DNA of 64,000 nucleotides from Galdieria partita (lineage: Eukaryota; Rhodophyta; Bangiophyceae; Galdieriales; Galdieriaceae): positions 62,001 through 126,000 of the forward strand of contig BQMJ01000044.1 of NCBI GenBank assembly GCA_025991245.1, read 5' to 3'. The notes beneath the pieces are model-generated. The model did not search any database. It saw nothing but the letters and a program-made list of their open reading frames with translations, and was not told the origin of the DNA. Both the position numbers and the translations under genes were made by a program. Position 1 is the stretch's first letter. The number at the start of each line of letters is the position of its first letter. This document shows positions 57,905 to 64,000 of this stretch, in pieces.

Positions 57905-58511
57905 GAAGAGACAACAAGCAATTGCCAATTCTCGTCGGAGTGATGAATGGCATTTGTCAAGAATCTTCACAAGAATTTCTATTCTTATACTTTCTACGTG
58001 ACAATATGCTGAGTGTCTATCATTTTTTGTCGTGGCATTACCATTTCATGTTGATAGCTATGAGAACATTGAAAGCAACAACTTGAGGATAAAACAAGTA
58101 ATCCAGTGTTACGGACATTTCGTTCGCCTTGTTTTCAAATGGTAGAAAGCTTATCGAAACTTTTCATTGTTTTTTCCAGATACGTTCTACTGTTGTTAAA
58201 CTTGGAAACGATTCTTACCCTTGGAAAGAAGCACTTATTCAGTCTTTGAAAGGGAGATCTTGAAATATATCAAGCCGTCGGAGAGAGGAATGTTTGTCTA
58301 TCGTGCACTGGATATCTACAAAACTGGTAATGGAGTGACTTCAGGTTATATATTTCCCGAGTAATTATATATGTATGTATGAGTCTAAAATCTATTCTCA
58401 ACCTGCCTTTCAATTCTACTTGGTCAGTTATATACATAGAACTTCGTTGCATAGATGTCAGAAGAGATAGGTGCCATCAACTTCACCTGAAATAATAAAA
58501 GAGGGAGCACT
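57905..58511. other. Divergent intergenic region, makorin / TTC39-like
   Basis: About 600 bp. Apart from the possible small spliced gene at 58006-58263, it contains no recognised element; TA-rich at about 58345-58380. Confidence 0.35.
58006..58263 (+). CDS. Possible small spliced protein
   Basis: Speculative. A frame that reads LRTFRSPCFQM is followed by a clear acceptor-like sequence (T-rich, ending CCAG at 58179) and continues TVVKLGNDSYPWKEALIQSL to a TGA at 58261-58263. The joint 58141/58180 keeps frame across a 38-nt gap with GTAGAA at its start. The upstream part needs another intron with a weak donor to reach the ATG at 58006. The protein-like composition of the second exon is the main support. 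Confidence 0.28.
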
Positions 58512-61500
58512 ATGTCCAATGGACTATCTGAGAGAACGGCCTGTGCTCCATTTCCCAAACTGTTCTCTTTCAACGAAATTGCGCACACAATGGCATCGTC
58601 ATCTTCATCCTATGCAGACGAATCGATACCTAGTAGTCCCTATAGTAGGTTTTTTGCAAATATATCCAGCTATGCCTCAAGACTGCTGTTTGGTGAAGAG
58701 AATTCAAGGGAAGGAGATGACATAGAGGAAAAATCGGGGGACTGGGTTGAAGATACCCAAGAAAACTGGAGAGAAGAAACTGCTACTGACCATCTCTTCG
58801 CAGATGTTTCCGAAATTGGAGAACTTGAAGAAACAAGTCACACGACGTCTGGTAAACAAGGTGAAAAGTTGGAAGAAACAAGTGACCAGGTTCTCAAACC
58901 TCAAGAAACCTTTGCTGCAACGGAGTACCCTGCACCCAGAAAGGATATAACTTTGGAAAGATTGAAACACTTGGAAAGAAAGGTACAAGAATTAGAAGCT
59001 TCCTATAGCGTGACCGAAAGGCGTCTGCAGCAACTGGAGAAAGATATTGAACTTTCCGGAAACCATAACCGAATTCACCTGAAACATTCATTCAGAGAAG
59101 GAGGCTTGTGGAGTGATAAGATTTTGAAAGGAGTAAATGTTTGGCGCCCATTTTCTGCAAAACGAAATCCAACAATTAGAGGAAGTAGTAGGAGTTTTCG
59201 TTCTCGTCTATTTGACGATATGAAGAGAATACGGCATCATATCCCGTTGTTGCACTGGTCATCAGATGAAGCTCAAGGTAGTTCTTCTTCTTCTTCTGAA
59301 AATTCAAGTGAGATGCTTCGTAGCTCATCTAATTTGTCTTCATCGTTTGTTGAAAGAAAGAATATGTCAGAATCGTCCCACAAGGATCGAGAACGACCTT
59401 CTTCAAACGAATTTGTCTCGAAAAGTGCATTTGACACTGCAAGAGAATTGGAGACGCATAATTCCGCCAATGTCCAGAGTTCTTCAAGTGCACAAAAGAA
59501 ATCCTTGTCATTAGCCGATTCTCAGAAAGCAAAACAAGCACAAGGCGAATCTCCTCGGAAGGTTCCAGCTGATAAGCAAGTAGAAAAAGCGAAGCCATTT
59601 CAGCCAGTCAGTGATGATCCTCCATATCATAATTTGAACTCATTACAGTATGGTAATTACTTATTGTGGTCAGGAAAATTGGCAGATGCAGCCAAATTCT
59701 TTCAGAAGAGAATAGAAAACAAATGTGACTCCTCTTACAAAGGGTGGCCTGGTCTCGCGCATCCTCGAGATTTGCTTTTGTATGCGGAAAGTTATATGTT
59801 AAGAGTATGGTTCACTGGTAGCATTCAACAAGCTTCAGAAGCAAGTGAACTTTTTGAACGTGCAATTGAAGCTGCGTGGAATGGTCAAAGAGTAAGAGAA
59901 CCCTGAATTGATTCGTGTTTCATGCACAATTTATTCTTTCATAGGTATTGGAACGTTTACTAGATAAGGAAGTTGTGTCTAATGAAAGGGAACGATTGTT
60001 GGCGTCGTATGATTGGGAAGATTGTCGTCTTGTCATTGCGGATGGGAACTTGTTTAAAAGTATCATGTTAGCTCTGGCAGGACATACTCTCAAGGCTGGT
60101 CTGACTTTAAGGAAGGGATGGAAAGCATACGCCTCGGAGTTAGATAATGTTATTCAGGAATTTGAACAATTTCGAACGTGTTATGTTTACACTGAGCGAT
60201 GGGAAGATATGAAAGGAGAGGAAGAGTTCTCATGTATTGCTCCACTAAGAAATATTGAAAAGGAACTTTGTTTGGGTGAAGTTCCTGTAAGGGAATATAT
60301 TGGTTTGACAGAAGCTTGGATGTTTGGTTTGGGATTTTATTTATTATTGGTATCACTGGCACCTCCTGGCTATTACAAGGTGAGAGTATTAAGAGATATC
60401 CTTTATAAGTGAAAATCACAGAAAATAGGTTTTACAAGTTTTAGGTTTCCAAGCTAATCGGCCTTTGGGACTTGCATTGCTAGAAGCAGCGTTTTCAAGA
60501 GCATTGATAAAGGACTCGCCTACAACAGGAGGGAATTGCTACAAGGTTCCACTTCCATTAGCTTCTCCTATCGCAGCGCATGCCATTGCTTGGGACTTGT
60601 TGGAATTCTATGTATTTTCTGCGTCGGAATATGAACTTCCAGAAGATAAAAGGGTATGTTACTTTATGTCGCACTCCATTACACTGAACTATGTTTGAAT
60701 CAGTTGCCACGTGCCAATATGGTTTGTCGTCGTTGTTTGGAGTTGTTTCCAGACTCTCCTATTTGGCTGTGGTTGACTGGAGTCTATCAAAGAAAATTGG
60801 GGAATTTGAATAAGTGTGTGATGCAACTCGAGGAAAGCAATGCGCAGTTCGTAAAAAATGAAAAGACAAGTTCTCCAGTGCGACTTTTGGAATATATCCG
60901 TTACATGCAACTACTTCAAGGCAATTTCGAACAAATAGAGCGAATCTCATTGCAGTTGTTACAACAGAGTAATGACAGCATTCCAATCGGCTCCTATTTG
61001 TGTCTTGGTATCGTTGAACTGTCAAAGGGAAATCTGGACACGGCAGATTCTATGTTTTCAAATGCAAATACTTTTGTTGCTAGTCGGTCACTCACAGATT
61101 TTGAAGAATTTTGCCAGTGGAAAGCAGGGTAAGAGTTGCTTTTGAAGTTCCTTATGGGCTTACAAAGACGTTTAGTGTCTTGAAGCAACGTCAGTTTGCC
61201 CGAGTAGTTTCGGCCGAAATAATATGTTGTTCGTTGATGTATCAGTCTTTGAAGAAGGATTATATCCAACCTTGGGTCGAATGGTTGCTGCAAGATAAGA
61301 AATGTCTCGAGGAACAGTTGGAAAATCATCTTCAAAACAAAAAGAAAAGCGTGTTTTCGGAGGATGCTTCACCCAGAGTGACCAATCTCTTTTCCTCATG
61401 GAAAAAATTATCTCGAACAAACATTACGACAGCTGTTCGAGGGGACGAAAGAAGTGTTGTTTCGGAGTTGAGTGTGTGCTATTATGCTTTGGTAGGAGTA

Positions 61501-61801
61501 TTCGAGTTTTAGATATATTTTTTATAACATCGAGTGTTAGGGTACTTTTTATCGACTCTTGGGTGAACTAGCCTCAGCTGAAGATTATTTAACCAAGGTT
61601 TGTGAAAATATGAATGAGGAAGATCCTTGGTTAGCAATGTGCAGTCGCTTTGAGATTTCTCTGGTCTATTGGGAAAGAAGAAACATTTCCTTGGCATCTG
61701 ACTACCTTCGGCGAAGCTTGGCTGTTTCTAGAAATGTCGCTTGTGGAAGCCGAGCGTTCATTTCTCAGATACAACGTTGTAAAAGAATGATGAAAGTATA
61801 A
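58512..61801 (+). CDS. TTC39/IML2-like outer-membrane tetratricopeptide protein
   Basis: Seven or so exons give about 1000 residues. The first 380 residues are disordered, Ser/Glu-rich, with a coiled coil at about residues 150-185 (ERLKHLERKVQELEAS, ERRLQQLEKDIEL). The rest follows the IML2/TTC39 family: LLLYAESYMLRVWFTG, ADGNLFKSIMLALAGHTLKAG, LRKGWKAYASELDNV, then after an intron the hallmark FGLGFYLLLVSLAPPGYYKV with LGFQANRPLGLALLEAA, followed by TPR-like helices (VCRRCLELFPDSPIWLWLTG, SYLCLGIVELSKGNLDTA, ELASAEDYLTKVCENM). Yeast Iml2 acts in clearance of inclusion bodies with lipid droplets. The disordered N-terminus is not part of the family as I know it. Confidence 0.8.
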
Positions 61802-61803
61802 GA

Positions 61804-61815
61804 TTTTGGCGCCAA
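61804..61815 (+). promoter_or_regulatory. E2F-type site of PIP-box gene
   Basis: TTTTGGCGCCAA is a full palindromic E2F/DP consensus on both strands (TTTSGCGCC). It lies 71 bp upstream of the ATG at 61887 and directly after the stop of the TTC39-like gene. Confidence 0.6.
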
Positions 61816-61886
61816 TGGCTACATTTTTCGTTGGAATTCTTTGATCTATTTGGCTGTTTTGTGATTGGACACGCGAATTGTGAGAG

Positions 61887-62453
61887 ATGGCCGCACAACC
61901 TCGACAAGAATATAGACTAGACCTCCATCTTCGAAAGCGAAGAAGGAGTAGTTTAGACAAGCCCAATCTTGTTTGGAAAAGAGAAAGAGGAACCGAGGAC
62001 GGTCAGCTTTCGAAGACCTTTCCGGTCGGACGAAACCCAGATGGTTCAAGAGATACTGTTTGTCATAGCAAGGCCCCCTCTCAGTCCACTCTCCCCAGCA
62101 ATTCTAAACAGGAAAGTATTCTGCGGTTTTTCACACAACATTGTGGTTCAATTGACGACGAAGTTGTTGGTGCCGATAGCCTTGTGGAGAAGGGTCATTT
62201 TTGTGGGGCTACCCAGCAAGAGAGCGTAGTGATTGACTCATGTTCTGATTTCTTGAACTTGCACACTTCAGAAGAGTCCTTTTTTGAAGGTGCATCTGTT
62301 AGCTCTTTAGTAAGTAGTCCCTTTGAACGTTGCGAAGAAGAGGATATTGAGGACGACGAGCCACTTTGTGCAGTGGCGCCGGAAAGAAGAATCTCGTTTG
62401 GAAGCTCTGCGGATACTCTATTGCAACAAGTTTATGATTTTTATGGAAGATGA
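61887..62453 (+). CDS. PIP-box protein, putative PCNA partner, unknown family
   Basis: A 188-residue single-exon protein not assigned to a family. It is mostly disordered. Residues 10-33 are strongly basic with an RxL element and a Ser pair (LRKRRRSSLDK). Residues 75-82 are QESILRFF, a perfect canonical PCNA-interacting (PIP) box Q-x2-I-x2-FF, flanked by Lys at 74. Residues 148-160 are acidic, and the C-terminus (FGSSADTLLQQVYDFYG) is short and aromatic. Small disordered PIP-box proteins are regulators of DNA replication or repair (p21, PAF15, Spd1 types). With the E2F site upstream, an S-phase role is a reasonable inference; the precise role cannot be read. Confidence 0.7.
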   Translation: MAAQPRQEYRLDLHLRKRRRSSLDKPNLVWKRERGTEDGQLSKTFPVGRNPDGSRDTVCHSKAPSQSTLPSNSKQESILRFFTQHCGSIDDEVVGADSLVEKGHFCGATQQESVVIDSCSDFLNLHTSEESFFEGASVSSLVSSPFERCEEEDIEDDEPLCAVAPERRISFGSSADTLLQQVYDFYGR

Positions 62454-63408
62454 AGTCATTGGAGGATACTGTTGAGTTTTCGTGGAAACGTAATACGAGT
62501 GCAGCACTGAAAGAAAGTTGAATAGTGAGGTTACTGTCGAGGAGCAAACTTAGTCTTTAACATGATTCGTGAAAGATCAAGGTTGGCAGCGGTTTGTTCA
62601 AATGCTGAGTTTTTGGTAGTTTCGAATACTAGAGTTTTGTATCCAACGAGGATACTGTGAAGTTGTTGTCCCTTTTTATAGATGGCTGCTGATTGTTGTT
62701 TTTGGTTAATTATCGTTTGTGGCGCTGGTATGCAGTTTGGTGACTGTATAGAGGAACGAAAGACACGAAAAGTTTCCAATAGAGTTGCATGAAACTGTGT
62801 TGATTTTCGCAATTGTCTTTATAAAGTGTGTAAATGAATTGAATACGGATGACTGTTTGTTTCCTGTTGTCCATGTCTGTCAGTAAATAGACAACCAGAT
62901 ACTGTGCAAAACGTGACTAATTGGAAGTTTCAACAGACAGCTCTTGTATTCACGGCATACAGTATAGAGCCTTCCACGATTTGAGAATACTGTTTTCAGG
63001 ATATCAACCATTGGCTTTGTAGACGAAGAAAACGGCAGATATGGGAGTAAAAGCGGATTGCCAGTAGGAAGATAGGTGTGATTGATCTACAGGAAAATAA
63101 CAACACAAAAGAGTTGCGACTCGTTAACAACTGTGCGTGCCCAAAGCTAAGTTTGATACGTCTTTCATACAAAAGGTTTGAAAAGGGACTCACGCGATGG
63201 GAGAATGACGCATACATCTATTGCCATGTCTTACAACTGCCACATATTATTTGCTCTCTTAACAACCCAAGTATCTCTACTTGTGTATTGTTAGGATTTG
63301 AAAAACGGTTACAACAATTACCAGAAACCAAAAAAAGTATATGAAGAATTTGATGTATTCTTAAATAAAACTCAAGGTCTCTTACAACAACAATGTTTCT
63401 ATTAGCGA
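62454..63408. other. Intergenic region, convergent
   Basis: About 950 bp between convergent genes. On the minus strand, 62531-62812 is open for 93 codons and ends with helical, Gln/Lys-rich sequence (INQKQQSAAIYKKGQQLH), but its only upstream in-frame start is TTG and no clear splice-in was found. Another small open frame (63078-63344, plus) has a non-ATG start. Nothing firm. Confidence 0.4.
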
Positions 63409-64000
63409 TCATATCCAGACACCTACATCCATCTCAGAGTGAATCAGGTTTTAGTTTGAAAAAAATATTTCTTACCTTCCACTCCACCGCATCTAACAAA
63501 ACCGACTGAATCCGATGTCGATTGATGGTAATTCGTTTGTCCATGACCTGCTCTCGAATCTTGTGTAAACCATGCTTATGAACAAGCTTGAAAATTGCTC
63601 GACGAACAGCTGGGACTGGTGGAGTAAACGAACTTGTGGAAACGCGGTCTGCATGAGAATCCATAAAATTCCAAACAGCATCAGCTGCTACTAATGCCTC
63701 AGAAGCAAATCCATCTTCTGCATACATTTCTAAAAGCGATAGCCAAGGACTTACAGTCGCTGATTTCTCTGCACCAGCGTTCTTCGATGAAAGGATAATC
63801 GCTATTCGGAAAGCTCTTTCTGCATCACTGGATCGTTGAATGCGGCGAGCAAGTTCACCACGTCGCAGCCAGTCAACAGGTGGCCTTTTAGTCTGCTTTG
63901 CAATTTGTTCAGCATCCAAAGACTGTGAGATGTGAGAGTCACCATTTTGTCTTTGCGAAGTTTGGGAACTTGTTGCATTCTGATTGTTTAAAGCAGATGA
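63409..64000 (-). CDS. ChAPs-family (Chs5/Arf1-binding) protein, 5' partial
   Basis: The C-terminal part of a ChAPs/Bch1-Bud7-type protein, a cargo adaptor of the exomer complex in fungi. Visible: a Ser/Gln/Asn-rich linker, then PPVDWLRRGELARRIQRSSDAERAFRIAI... is recognised from the blocks WLRRGELARRIQR, SPWLSLLEMYAEDGFASEAL, FTPPVPAVRRAIFKLV, HKHGLHKIREQVM, and INRHRIQSVLLDAVEW. The last exon is joined after DAVEWK at 63475 by an intron of about 45 nt and adds MDVGVWI. The N-terminal half with the TPR array lies beyond 64000. Exomer itself is fungal, but ChAPs domains occur in other eukaryotes; an Arf1-dependent trafficking role is inference. Confidence 0.72.

Overview
The window looks like nuclear DNA of a unicellular red alga of the Cyanidiophyceae, most probably Galdieria or a close relative. 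The reasons are a very gene-dense layout, moderate AT richness, very short introns (mostly 45-60 nt, GT...AG), eukaryotic genes (cohesin, SIN3, eIFs, PRP4 kinase) mixed with plastid or cyanobacterial-type genes (ChlM, CtpA, CysA, DUF760, PrxQ), and a GT69/CAP59-type glycosyltransferase otherwise best known from fungi. The species call is inference. No transposon, virus relic, CRISPR array, rRNA or convincing tRNA was found.

Layout: 1-6.2 kb carries Mg-protoporphyrin methyltransferase (5' end missing), a monoglyceride-lipase-like hydrolase, plastid protease CtpA and eIF2-gamma. 6.9-10.7 kb has a glycine-rich RRM protein, UTP23, ALG14 and a CysA-type ABC ATPase. 10.9-17.3 kb has a small coiled-coil protein, cohesin RAD21, mitochondrial bL36, an HNH protein and methionine aminopeptidase 1. 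17.5-25.5 kb has a carotenoid oxygenase, a PrsW-like membrane protease, glutamate 5-kinase, TruA and a GT69 enzyme. 25.5-37.7 kb has a kinetochore-like protein, eIF2A, threonine dehydrogenase, RPL38, a PEPCK-N-like protein, a nine-repeat 'HGG' protein and AFG2. 38.4-48 kb has a WD40 protein, PRP4 kinase, a DUF760 protein and SIN3. 48.8-58 kb has a four-TM protein, a Kv-beta-like aldo-keto reductase, PrxQ, eIF1A, TrmB, COX20, RPL12 and makorin. 58.5-64 kb has a TTC39/IML2-like protein, a PIP-box protein and the 3' end of a ChAPs-family gene.

There are no operons. Neighbouring genes are mostly unrelated, although translation (eIF2-gamma, eIF2A, eIF1A, RPL38, RPL12, bL36m) and organelle biogenesis recur. 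Several divergent pairs leave only about 40-60 bp between start codons. Three genes with known or plausible cell-cycle roles (RAD21, a PIP-box protein, a kinetochore-like protein) each carry an E2F-like motif about 66-72 bp upstream of the ATG.

The most interesting items are the uncharacterised nine-repeat protein at 32.5-35.0 kb, the E2F-site/PIP-box gene at 61.9 kb, the 6-nt micro-exon of PrxQ, and a PEPCK-like protein without a visible kinase P-loop. Exon structures were worked out by eye from reading frame, splice consensus and family alignment from memory; they have not been tested against transcripts.
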